Positions 7,297 to 14,516 of a DNA stretch of 21,370 bases are shown one piece after another; positions within the stretch are counted from its first letter, which is position 1, and every line of letters begins with the position of its first letter. The notes under the pieces were generated by a model that saw only the letters and a list, made by a program, of their open reading frames with translations, was not told the DNA's origin and made no database searches. The stretch is taken from positions 1 to 21,370 of IMG/VR virus record IMGVR_UViG_3300036799_000277. One strand, written 5' to 3'. The stretch comes from a virus. Made by a program: the position numbers and the translations under genes.

Positions 7297-7845
7297 ATGT
7301 CGGACCTGACGGATCTCGCTTCGCTGAAGGCCTATGCGCAAATCGGCGGGAGCGCGGACGATGTCCTGCTGCAGGCGATGATCGGCGCCTATTCGGAAGC
7401 GGCGCGGTCTTATTGCAATCGCGATTTCACGTCGCAGGATTATGACGTCGTCCGCGACGGGCAGGGCACTGCCAAGATGCTGCTGCCGCAATTTCCCGTC
7501 ACCGCGATTGCGGAAGTGAATGTCGACGGATGCGCGATCCCGGCGCAGGCGGGCTTCGGCGCGGCCGGCTATCGCTTCATCGATACGGCGGTGATGCTGG
7601 ACGGGCATGTGTTCAGCCGCGGCTTCGGCAATGTGCGGGTGCGGTTCACGGCCGGCTATACGACGGTCCCGGCGGATCTCGGCGAGGCGGTCAACGAATG
7701 GATCGCGCTACGCTATAAGGAGCGCGACCGGATCGGCCATGCGTCGAAGTCGCTGGCAGGCGAGACGGTGTCGTTCATCACCAAGGCGATGCCGGATTCG
7801 GTGAAGTCGATCCTCGACCAATATGCGTCGGTGGCGGCTCTGTGA
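7297..7845 (+). CDS. Head-tail connector (gp6 / phiE125 gp8-like)
   Basis: This 182-residue protein is the predicted adaptor ring that docks under the portal after packaging. The N-terminal pattern, LASLKAYAQIGG followed by DDVLLQAMIGAYSEAARSYCNRDF, is the two-helix signature of HK97 gp6-like and phiE125 gp8-like connectors. It is followed by a beta segment (MLLPQFPVTAIAEVNVDG) and C-terminal helices with LGEAVNEWIALRYKERDRIG. It stands directly after the capsid genes and overlaps the next gene by the 4-base GTGA, which indicates coupled translation. The family call is good, while the exact subtype is uncertain. Confidence 0.75.
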   Translation: MSDLTDLASLKAYAQIGGSADDVLLQAMIGAYSEAARSYCNRDFTSQDYDVVRDGQGTAKMLLPQFPVTAIAEVNVDGCAIPAQAGFGAAGYRFIDTAVMLDGHVFSRGFGNVRVRFTAGYTTVPADLGEAVNEWIALRYKERDRIGHASKSLAGETVSFITKAMPDSVKSILDQYASVAAL

Positions 7846-8324
7846 TCGACATCGCCCTGATAGGCGGCGCGGCTATCGCCGCGAAGCTGGACTCGATCCC
7901 GGCAAGGATGCGCGGCGAGCTGGACCAGGGGATCGGCCGGCTGGCCCTGCGGGCGCAGGCGCTGGTGCGGGACAAGCTTTCCGGCGAGGTGCTGAAGGTG
8001 CGCAGCGGCAAGCTTCGCGCGTCCGTCACCGAGCAGATGGCCGGCGGGGCCGGAAGCGTCGGCGCCATTCTCTCTTCCGCCGTGCCTTATGCGGCGGTGC
8101 ATGAATATGGCTTCAGCGGCACCCAGAATGTGCGGGAATCGCTGCGGACTGTGAGGCAGGCGTTCGGCAAGCCGATCTCGCCGGTGCAGGCCGTGGTGCG
8201 GGCGCATTCGCGGCAGGTGGATTTTCCGGAACGTTCCTTTCTCCGCTCGGCGCTCGCCGAGCTCGCGGGTTCGGGGTCCATCGCGGGCGAAGCCCAAGCG
8301 GCGATCGGGAAGGCACTGGCATGA
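7842..8324 (+). CDS. HK97 gp10-like head-tail/tail-completion protein
   Basis: This 160-residue protein starts at a GTG that overlaps the previous stop (GTGA). Family features include an N-terminal helix with regularly spaced Leu and Arg (LDQGIGRLALRAQALVRDKL), the typical VRSGKLRASV, then a strand and the PYAAVHEYGF motif that marks HK97-gp10-type proteins. A C-terminal PERSFLRSALAEL follows. These proteins occupy the neck or tail-terminator region of siphoviruses. The last four bases (ATGA) overlap the next start, continuing the chain of coupled genes. Confidence 0.8.
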   Translation: MIDIALIGGAAIAAKLDSIPARMRGELDQGIGRLALRAQALVRDKLSGEVLKVRSGKLRASVTEQMAGGAGSVGAILSSAVPYAAVHEYGFSGTQNVRESLRTVRQAFGKPISPVQAVVRAHSRQVDFPERSFLRSALAELAGSGSIAGEAQAAIGKALA

Positions 8325-8740
8325 ACCGGGAACCCATTTATGCCGCCTTGTTCGACCTCGTGTCGGCGGCGCCGGGGCTGGTGACGGTCTCGCGCAAGCT
8401 GAAGCATTGGTCCGACGTGCCGCGCAGCGAGCGGCCGGCCTTGTTCCAGGCGCAGAAGAGCGAGACGCCGGCGCAGCTCACCGGCCGGCCGGCCGCATGG
8501 ACACTTGCGGTCGATCTCTATCTCTACGTCTCGACCGCGGGCGGGGTGTCGCCCGGCGAGGTGCTGAACCCGATCCTCGACCATCTGAGCGCGCAGCTCG
8601 ACAATCGCACGGCGGGCGTGCCGCAGACGCTGGGCGGGCTCGTCCAGTGGGCGCGGATCGAGGGGACGATCGAGACGTCCGAAGGCGCGCTCGGGGACGA
8701 TGAAGTCTGCATTGTCCCGGTGCGCATCCTGACGCTCTGA
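8321..8740 (+). CDS. Tail-completion / tail terminator protein (DUF3168-like)
   Basis: This 139-residue protein resembles DUF3168 tail terminators, which cap the tail tube and join it to the head. Supporting features are REPIYAALFDLVSAAPGL at the N-terminus, a WTLAVDLYLYVS strand, VLNPILDHLSAQL as a helix, and a terminal beta strand CIVPVRILTL. Gene order (connector, gp10-like, DUF3168-like, tube protein) matches lambdoid and HK97-type tails. It overlaps the preceding gene by ATGA. A terminator-like hairpin follows 24 bases after its TGA. Confidence 0.75.
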   Translation: MNREPIYAALFDLVSAAPGLVTVSRKLKHWSDVPRSERPALFQAQKSETPAQLTGRPAAWTLAVDLYLYVSTAGGVSPGEVLNPILDHLSAQLDNRTAGVPQTLGGLVQWARIEGTIETSEGALGDDEVCIVPVRILTL

Positions 8741-8764
8741 GGCTCACGAAAACTGTTCAACCCG

Positions 8765-8787
8765 GCCCGCCTCCGCGCGGGCTTTTT
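8765..8787 (+). terminator. Intrinsic terminator before the tail tube gene
   Basis: GCCCGC (8765-8770) pairs with GCGGGC (8777-8782) around a six-base loop and is followed at once by TTTTT. This is the most canonical rho-independent terminator in the window. It lies only 14 bases before the ATG of the tail tube gene, so it probably works as an attenuator or a processed-RNA boundary and not as a full stop. Confidence 0.7.
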
Positions 8788-8801
8788 CATGGAGAAATGA
8801 C

Positions 8802-9563
8802 ATGGCCCAATATGGCTTCGGCTCCGGGACCCTTTGGGGCACGGCGCTTACCGACGGTTCCGGAAATGCGATCGCCAATCCGACGCCGATCCTGTTCGGG
8901 ACGCTGCAGGACTGCTCGATCGACATCAGCGGCGATACCAAGCAGCTGTTCGGGCAGAACCAGTTCCCGGTCGCGGTCGGCCGCGGCAAGGCGAAGATCC
9001 AGGGCAAGAGCAAGTTTGCCCAGATCAACGGGCGGATCCTCAACGATCTGTTCTTCGGCCAGACGGTGGCGTCGGGCCTCCTCTCCGACGTCTACGACAC
9101 GACCGGCGCGGCGATCCCCGGCACGCCCTTCGGGATCACGCCGACCGTGCCGAATTCCGGCACCTGGTCGCAGGATCTCGGCGTGCGCGACGCGGGCGGC
9201 GTGCCGATGGTGCGCGTCGCCTCGTCGCCGGCGGCGGGCCAGTACATGGTCGCCGCGGGAGTCTACACCTTCGCTTCCGCCGACACCGGCAAGACGGTGT
9301 TCATCTGCTTCCAATATACGGCGAGCTCCACCGCGGCGCAGAAATCGACGGTGATGAACGTGCCGATGGGCTACGCGCCGACCTTCCGCGCCGATTTCTT
9401 CAATGCGCTGGGCGGCAAGGCGCTGACGCTGTCTTTGTTCAGCTGCGTCGCCTCGAAGCTGGCCCTCTCGTCCAAGGCCGACGACTTCCTGATCCCGGAA
9501 TTCGATTTCGAGGCCTTCGCCGACCCGGCGGGCCGCGTCCTCCAGTGGGGGACGGCGGAATAA
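8802..9563 (+). CDS. Major tail tube protein
   Basis: This 253-residue protein is the predicted tail tube subunit. It has the beta-rich, Gly/Thr-rich character of siphovirus tube proteins, with an N-terminal arm (MAQYGFGSGTLWGT), PILFGTLQDCSIDIS, and the typical GRGKAKIQGKSKFAQINGRI loop. The terminal LIPEFDFEAFADPAGRV strand would close the barrel. Residues about 105-180 (TTGAAIPGTPFG... QYMVAAGVYTFASADTG) form a separate beta module found in related phages as an Ig-like decoration. A GGAGA site precedes ATG by seven bases. The TAATG stop/start junction couples it to the chaperone gene. Its position before the chaperone pair and tape measure is the main evidence. Confidence 0.82.
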   Translation: MAQYGFGSGTLWGTALTDGSGNAIANPTPILFGTLQDCSIDISGDTKQLFGQNQFPVAVGRGKAKIQGKSKFAQINGRILNDLFFGQTVASGLLSDVYDTTGAAIPGTPFGITPTVPNSGTWSQDLGVRDAGGVPMVRVASSPAAGQYMVAAGVYTFASADTGKTVFICFQYTASSTAAQKSTVMNVPMGYAPTFRADFFNALGGKALTLSLFSCVASKLALSSKADDFLIPEFDFEAFADPAGRVLQWGTAE

Positions 9564-9937
9564 TGGCGCGGCTGGAGACAGGTGGGCGCGCCTTCGACAT
9601 CGCGCCCTACAAGCTCGGCGCGCTGCGCCGGGCGGCGCCCTTTATCGACCGGATCAACGCGGCGGCGAGCTCGCTGAGCACGATCGAGGGGATGATCGAC
9701 AGCACCGCCGACATCGTCGCGGTGCTGTCGATCGGGCTGCAGAAGATCGACCCGGCGCTGACGCCCGAGGCGCTGGAGGAGATGGTCGGCTTCGACGACC
9801 TCCCCGCGCTTCGCGATGCTTTCATCGCGGTGCTGCGCGAATCCGGCATGCACGCCGCGGGGGAAGCCCCGGCTCCCGCGCCGGCGGACGCGGAGGGAGC
9901 CTCGCCGACCAGCTCCGCGCCCTCGTCCACGAGCTGA
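9563..9937 (+). CDS. Tail assembly chaperone, short (G-type) product
   Basis: This 124-residue protein starts at ATG 9563, overlapping the tube gene's TAA. It has a conserved-looking helical N-terminal domain (FDIAPYKLGALRRAAPFIDR, ALTPEALEEMVGFDDLPALR). It then degenerates into a Pro/Ala/Ser tail (PAPAPADAEGASPTSSAPSS) where the reading frame leaves the coding signal. The position between tail tube and tape measure matches lambda gpG, which coats the tape measure during assembly. The low-complexity end suggests that the functional long form comes from a frame change before the stop at 9937. Confidence 0.72.
   Translation: MARLETGGRAFDIAPYKLGALRRAAPFIDRINAAASSLSTIEGMIDSTADIVAVLSIGLQKIDPALTPEALEEMVGFDDLPALRDAFIAVLRESGMHAAGEAPAPAPADAEGASPTSSAPSSTS
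9859..9865 (+). promoter_or_regulatory. Candidate -1 frameshift site G GGG GAA
   Basis: In the chaperone frame the codons are GGG GAA, preceded by G. Slipping back one base keeps GGG in the P site but re-pairs the A-site tRNA on GGA with a middle-base mismatch, so this is not a perfect X XXY YYZ heptamer. It is the best candidate I found between the end of the conserved domain and the stop at 9937. The G-run is also Shine-Dalgarno-like, which can stimulate slippage. Confidence 0.35.
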
Positions 9938-10245
9938 TCGCGGCGGGCATCGAGGGCGGCTCGAAGCGCGCTGTCGAGGAGGAGTGGGGCCTCGACGACG
10001 TCGCCGCCCAGCGCGAGCATTGGGCGGAATTCGGGCCGCCCGTGCATATGGCGGTGGCGGTGTTCGCCGCCGCCTGGGGCGTGAAGCTGATGCGGGAGCG
10101 CGAGGCGGAGGCGCCGCCGCCGGATGAGGTGAGGGTGACGGGACCGAGCATCGCCGAAATGGCAGTGCTGGCGCGGCCTGCTGGCGACGACACTCTGGCG
10201 GCGTCGCTCGCGATCATGAAGATGCAGGAAGGCGGCAGCGGATGA
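9859..10245 (+). CDS. Tail assembly chaperone, -1 frame (T-type) extension
   Basis: A second coding frame, one base behind the short chaperone frame, encodes a well-formed domain from about 9901: LADQLRALVHELIAAGIEGG, EEEWGLDDVAAQREHWAEFG, AVFAAAWGVKLMREREAE, then a helical end SIAEMAVLARPAGDD. It has no usable start at its 5' end; the first GTG (10042) and ATG (10048) are deep inside the domain. The simplest reading is a gpG-gpT-like fusion translated from 9563 with a -1 frameshift near 9859-9900. The fusion would bind tape measure and tube protein. The ATGA at its end overlaps the tape measure start. The exact fusion point is not established. Confidence 0.7.
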   Translation, partial: GGSPGSRAGGRGGSLADQLRALVHELIAAGIEGGSKRAVEEEWGLDDVAAQREHWAEFGPPVHMAVAVFAAAWGVKLMREREAEAPPPDEVRVTGPSIAEMAVLARPAGDDTLAASLAIMKMQEGGSG

Positions 10246-13070
10246 GCGACACCGAGCTGAAGATCGAGATCACGGTCGATATTGGCTCTGTCGAGCCCGC
10301 CATCACGCAGGTGAAAAGCGCCATCGAAGGCCTGGGGGGTTCGAAGAGCGCAATCGAAGGGCTTGGCGCCGCGGTCGAGGGAGCCAAAGCGCATTTCGCG
10401 TCGATGGGCGCGGAGACCGAAGGCTGGTCTTCGAAACTCATGAGCAGTGCGGGTGGCGCCCTTTCCCAGATCACTGAGCTCGCGGGGGGTGCCGGCGCGA
10501 TCGCGGGGGCGGCGATCAGCGCGGGACAGAAGGTGTATGAGTTTGCCGAAAGCATCGCCAAGACGGCGGAAGAGAACAAGCATCTTGCCCAATCCTCCGG
10601 ACTGAGCACGGGCCGAATTCAGGAGCTCCGCGCCGTTTCGACGATGACTGGAACGTCCGTCGATACTCTTGCCAAGGGAGTGGGGCAGCTCAGCACCAGT
10701 GCATTGACCGCCGCGGCGGGCAACAGCACGAGCGCCGCAGCCCTGAAGAAGCTGGGGGTCAGCGCCAATGACGGCAAGACCGATCTCCAGCGCTTCTTCA
10801 CGATTGCCGACGGCTTCAAGAAGCTGCCGGACGACACGCAGAGGGCGGCGCTTGCGACGCAGATTTTCGGACAATCAGGTAAGGACCTGCTGCCCATCCT
10901 CAGCCAGGGATCAGCCGGCCTCAACGACATGATGAGCAAGGCCCAGGATTACGGGGTCGCGGATACCGCAGTCGCTCAGTCCGCCCAAGCGAACGGTGAA
11001 GCGCTTGCGGATAGCCTGCACGAAGGTGAGCTCGGCTGGCAGGGGCTTACCAATGTCGCTGCCGACGCATTCGGCCCGGTGCTCAAGGAGGTGATCGACG
11101 ATATCAATTCGCTGATCAAGGCATTCATCCAGAGCTACACGGAAGGGGGCGTCGTTGCGGTTATCGTCCAGGTCCTGAAGACTGTATTCACCGAGGTGGT
11201 GACGGTTATCGAATCGGTCGCTGCCATTTTCGGTGCGCTGTGGGACGCGGTGAGCGAGGTGGTGAGCTCCATTGTCGACGCCGTCACCGGCGCATTCGGA
11301 GCCAAGCTTCCCAACATGTTCGGAAACTCAGACACCGCACTCAACATCTTCAAGGACGTCTTCACGATCGTGACCCAGACGGTTGTCGGTCTGATCGACG
11401 TGATCGTGGGAACGGTGCGGCAGGTAATCGACTGGTTGGGCCTCTTCGCCAAGGTTGCGAATGATGCGCTTACGCTGAACTGGGGCAAGATCGGTTCCGA
11501 CTGGAAGTCGGGTATGGACAAAATCACCTCCGATGCGGAGGCGGATGCGAAGCGGGTCGGCGACGCCTGGAGGAAGGCAGCCGAGGCAGCCAATGATATC
11601 CGCAACGGCGGCAAAGGAGCGCCGCCGCCGGCAAAACCGGGCAAGAGCGGCGGGGGCCAAGGCGACAGCAGCGATGGCAAAAGCAAGCATCACGGGGGTG
11701 CTGGCGGCGGTGGCGGTAGTGGCCATGGTGGGGGTCACGCAGGCGGGGCCGGCCGCCGGGGAAGCAGTGGCTCACCCGCCGGCGCTGCAACGCAATCGCA
11801 TGACGACGACGCCGGGACGAAGGCGCTGGAGCAGGAACTCGACAAACGCAAGGCGGCGTATCAGGCGGAGCAGGCGGCGCAGAAGACCTTCCTCGATTTC
11901 AGCAAGCAGCAGGAGCTGGACTATTGGAACGAGGTCGTAAAGCGCACGAACATCAGCGAGAATCAGCGCAACGCGGCGAAGCAGAAGGCGGCGGAGCTCA
12001 GCGTCCAGATCGTCAAGGAGGAGCATGAGCAGCAGATTCAGATTGACGAGGACAAGGCACAAACCGCGCTTCGGCTGAAACAGGGGCAGATACAATCCGA
12101 CGAGGATGCCGCCAAGTTTCGCGTCCAGATGGGTCAGGAAACCGAAGAGCAGCTTCTCGCGCAGGAGAAGGATTTCGAGAAGCAGCGGTACGATGCGGAG
12201 CGTGCCGACCTGCAGCGACGAGCGGAGTTGCAGAAGAACAACAAGGTCGAATATCAGAAGATTCTGGATCAGATTGTCCTCTTGGCCCAGCAGCACCAGC
12301 AGAAGCTGAATCAGCTCGAGCAGCAGGGCGTTCTCCAGCGGACACAGAGCGAGCGTCAGGCGATCAACTCGATCGCATCTTCCTGGAGCCAGGCGATCGG
12401 CAAGATGCTGACGCTCCAGTCGTCCTTCGCCAGCACGCTCAAGAGCATGTGGCAAAGCGTGCAGCAGGCTGTCGCCAGCATGATCTCCTCGACCGTCCAG
12501 AAATGGATCACCAGCGAACACACCAAGAACGCGGCGACGGGAGCCGGCACGGCCGAGAGGACGGCCATGGAGCAGACGGCCGCGACCCAATCGATCGCGA
12601 CCTCGGCTTTTTCGGCCCTGAAGCAGATCGCGCACCAGGCCGCCGTCGCCGCCGCCGGCGCTTATTCCGCGATTGCGCGTATTCCCGTCGTTGGACCCGT
12701 CCTGGCGCCGGCGGCAGCCGCCGCCGCCTTGATCGCCGTCTACAAGCTTGGCCAGTCCGTATTCAGCGCGGAGGATGGAGCGGGCGATGTCCCGTTCGAC
12801 AATGCGCCCTTTCTGCTTCACCGCAACGAAATGGTGCTCCCCGCGAACATCGCGGCGCCGTTGCGGTCGATGATCGCCGGCGGCGGGGCCCCGGCCAACA
12901 GCAACGCCCCCGCGCCGGCGAATGACGGCGGTGGGGACGCCCACCTCCACCTCCACGGGGACATCATCCACAATCCGGCGCAGCTGGAAGCATGGTTCAA
13001 GCGGAATGCACCGGCGATCGGTGCGGGCGTCCGGCAATATGTTCGTCAAGGGGGGACGACGGGTCGCTAG
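10242..13070 (+). CDS. Tail tape measure protein
   Basis: This 942-residue protein sets tail length and is the largest product in the window. It begins ATGA-overlapped with the chaperone extension. In order it has: a short tandem repeat (KSAIEGLGGSKSAIEGLGAA, about 25-45), an alpha-helical Ala/Ser-rich region, and two hydrophobic stretches (about 303-355 and 370-410) that could cross or open the inner membrane. A Gly/His/Ser/Lys-rich linker (about 455-515) is followed by a long coiled coil (about 525-705) and another hydrophobic helix (about 795-835). The end, APFLLHRNEMVLPANIA, is typical of related tape measures and is followed by a His-rich tail (DAHLHLHGDIIH). I infer a siphovirus tail; by the usual rule of thumb for tape measures it would be roughly 140 nm long. 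Confidence 0.88.
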   Translation: MSDTELKIEITVDIGSVEPAITQVKSAIEGLGGSKSAIEGLGAAVEGAKAHFASMGAETEGWSSKLMSSAGGALSQITELAGGAGAIAGAAISAGQKVYEFAESIAKTAEENKHLAQSSGLSTGRIQELRAVSTMTGTSVDTLAKGVGQLSTSALTAAAGNSTSAAALKKLGVSANDGKTDLQRFFTIADGFKKLPDDTQRAALATQIFGQSGKDLLPILSQGSAGLNDMMSKAQDYGVADTAVAQSAQANGEALADSLHEGELGWQGLTNVAADAFGPVLKEVIDDINSLIKAFIQSYTEGGVVAVIVQVLKTVFTEVVTVIESVAAIFGALWDAVSEVVSSIVDAVTGAFGAKLPNMFGNSDTALNIFKDVFTIVTQTVVGLIDVIVGTVRQVIDWLGLFAKVANDALTLNWGKIGSDWKSGMDKITSDAEADAKRVGDAWRKAAEAANDIRNGGKGAPPPAKPGKSGGGQGDSSDGKSKHHGGAGGGGGSGHGGGHAGGAGRRGSSGSPAGAATQSHDDDAGTKALEQELDKRKAAYQAEQAAQKTFLDFSKQQELDYWNEVVKRTNISENQRNAAKQKAAELSVQIVKEEHEQQIQIDEDKAQTALRLKQGQIQSDEDAAKFRVQMGQETEEQLLAQEKDFEKQRYDAERADLQRRAELQKNNKVEYQKILDQIVLLAQQHQQKLNQLEQQGVLQRTQSERQAINSIASSWSQAIGKMLTLQSSFASTLKSMWQSVQQAVASMISSTVQKWITSEHTKNAATGAGTAERTAMEQTAATQSIATSAFSALKQIAHQAAVAAAGAYSAIARIPVVGPVLAPAAAAAALIAVYKLGQSVFSAEDGAGDVPFDNAPFLLHRNEMVLPANIAAPLRSMIAGGGAPANSNAPAPANDGGGDAHLHLHGDIIHNPAQLEAWFKRNAPAIGAGVRQYVRQGGTTGR

Positions 13071-13110
13071 CGACGCCCCGAATAGTTCGAATAGATGGTG
13101 GAGGGCGGTC

Positions 13111-13141
13111 GGCGCTGAAGCCGAGCTTAGGCTAGGGCGCC
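13111..13141. terminator. Possible bidirectional hairpin between convergent genes
   Basis: GGCGC (13111-13115) and AGCC (13119-13122) pair with GGCT (13130-13133) and GCGCC (13137-13141), forming an interrupted stem between the tape measure end and the stop of the reverse gene. No T-run follows on either strand, so termination activity is uncertain. Confidence 0.3.
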
Positions 13142-13772
13142 GAGAATACGATCGTCGTCGCGCCATAGGCGCCGTTATGGTTGCTTTTTGACGAGACCGA
13201 CCGGCTGTGGCCGAAGAGGTCGTTATACTGGAACCTGATGCCGCAGAGGGGGAGGGTGCCACTGTCGTGGGTTCCGAAATGGCTGCCGCCGCTGCCGCTC
13301 CCGGCCGAGCCGGTGATGCTGGGCTTCACGACATTTTCGAAGAAGCGGTAGAGGGGCAGACGCTCGGCGTCGGGGCAGCCGGTGCCGCCGAGAATGACAT
13401 TGGTGAAATCGTAGAGGGCGGTGTCGTCATATTCCTCAGCCGTCTCCGCCGCCATCGGCGCGCCGTAGAGATCGAAGCTGATTTCGCGGACGAGACCGGC
13501 GGCATCGAAGCGCAATTGGGCGTGGGTCTGCCAGAGGCGGCCCGGGAGGGTGACGCGGAAGCGGAACTGGGCCTCATCCCGAAGTGAGCGGCCGTTTACG
13601 TCGACTCGGCCAGGGCCTGTCTGCTCTCGGCGAGATCGGTTTCATCGATCGCCATATGCGCTCGCAGGGCCGCGAGGCATTCGTCGAGGGGGCGGCCGAT
13701 GCAGGCCGGCGCGTGCGGCGCTGGGGCGGGAGCGGCCTGAACTGTGGCCATCGTCAGCGCCAAGATCAGCAT
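13132..13772 (-). pseudogene. Reverse-strand secreted protein gene, apparently frameshifted
   Basis: A gene opposite to the tail operon is split across two frames. The first part runs from ATG 13772 (GAGGGGG site just upstream) to TAA at 13596: 58 residues with a signal-peptide-like start (MLILALTMATVQAAPAPAP) and then CIGRPLDECLAALRAHM and ETDLAESRQALAEST. The second part, in the frame one base back, is open from about 13641 to TAG at 13132. It reads VDVNGRSL, FRFRVTLPGRLWQTHAQLRF, GLVREISFDLYGAPMA, ALYDFTNVILGGTGCP and LPLYRFFENVVKPSI, with no ATG or GTG for its first 40 or so codons. The parts join naturally near 13600 into one exported protein of about 215 residues. The join requires one base lost (or two gained), so it is a pseudogene or a sequence error. 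I do not recognise the family. Its location suggests a lysogen-expressed accessory gene. Confidence 0.65.
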
Positions 13773-13862
13773 ATCACCACCCCCTCACGGACCGGGGCGA
13801 CGCTATTCCCGTCCGGCCCGCCCGTCGAGGGCGCCACCCAGAGTATTGGAGAAAGTCAGGCG

Positions 13863-14516
13863 ATGATGCAGCCCTATCTTCCTTCGCGGTGGCTGATCAG
13901 CACGCCGGACCTTGCCGACGATCCCGACGTGTTCCCGCTGCTGCCGGGGCAGGTCTTCGTGACGAAGAAGAGCCCGACCTGGTCGACCGACATCAAGCAG
14001 GCGGTGTCGGGACGGGAGCGGCGGCGGCAGAACTGGGTCTATCCGCTGTGGAATTTCCAGGTCCAGTATGAGGTGCTGCGCGACGGGCCGAGCTATCTGG
14101 AGCAGCAGCGGCTGATCGCCTTCTTCGCCGCCCATGCCGGCCAGTATCAGGAATTCTTCTACTTCGACCCCTCGGACAATAAGGTCGCCAACCAGCCGGT
14201 CGGCACCGGCGACGGCATCACGACCGATTTCCAGCTCACCCGCACCTTCACCGCCGGCCGCGTCGGCTTCACCGAGCCGGTGCGCGGGCTCAACGGGACG
14301 CCGGTGGTGACCGTCAACGGCACGGCGACGTCGGTCACCGTCGGGGCCTTCGGGCAGATCGTCTTTCCCTCGCCGCCGGCGACCGGCGCCGCCATCGCGT
14401 GGTCGGGCTCGTTCCTGTTCCTCTGCCGCTTCACGCAGGACAATCTCGACGTGCAGCAGATGATGGCGGGGCTGTGGTCGCAGTCCGGCCTCGCCTTCGC
14501 TTCGGTGAAACCATGA
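13863..14516 (+). CDS. Distal tail protein, DUF2460 (TIGR02217) family
   Basis: This 217-residue protein is the RcGTA gp12-like ring that ends the tail tube. Its features are PLWNFQVQYEVLRDGPSYLE, a FFAAHAGQYQEFFYFDPSDN block that is characteristic of the family, a beta domain with VGTGDGITTDFQLTRTF, and LFLCRFTQDNLDVQQ near the end. I chose ATG 13863, with GGAG at 13848-13851, over the longer frame opening at 13584. The additional 93 residues of that frame lie over the reverse gene and have no family character. ATG 13866 is an equally possible start. ATGA overlaps the next gene. Confidence 0.85.
   Translation: MMQPYLPSRWLISTPDLADDPDVFPLLPGQVFVTKKSPTWSTDIKQAVSGRERRRQNWVYPLWNFQVQYEVLRDGPSYLEQQRLIAFFAAHAGQYQEFFYFDPSDNKVANQPVGTGDGITTDFQLTRTFTAGRVGFTEPVRGLNGTPVVTVNGTATSVTVGAFGQIVFPSPPATGAAIAWSGSFLFLCRFTQDNLDVQQMMAGLWSQSGLAFASVKP

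Noticed and set aside
8789-8800. Micro reading frame ATG GAG AAA TGA just before the tail tube gene
   Set aside because: It consists of the ribosome-binding site itself and is probably coincidental.
11772-13262. 496-codon reverse open frame over the tape measure gene
   Set aside because: The Leu/Arg-rich product mirrors the coiled-coil codons of the tape measure, and it overlaps the better supported reverse gene at 13132-13772 in another frame.
13596-13650. Programmed frameshifting as the explanation for the split reverse gene
   Set aside because: No slippery heptamer was found at the junction and the gene is not of a type known to use recoding, so a mutation or sequence error is simpler.
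13584-13862. 93-residue N-terminal extension of the DUF2460 protein
   Set aside because: It lies antisense to the reverse secreted-protein gene, has no family character, and a good ribosome-binding site precedes ATG 13863.
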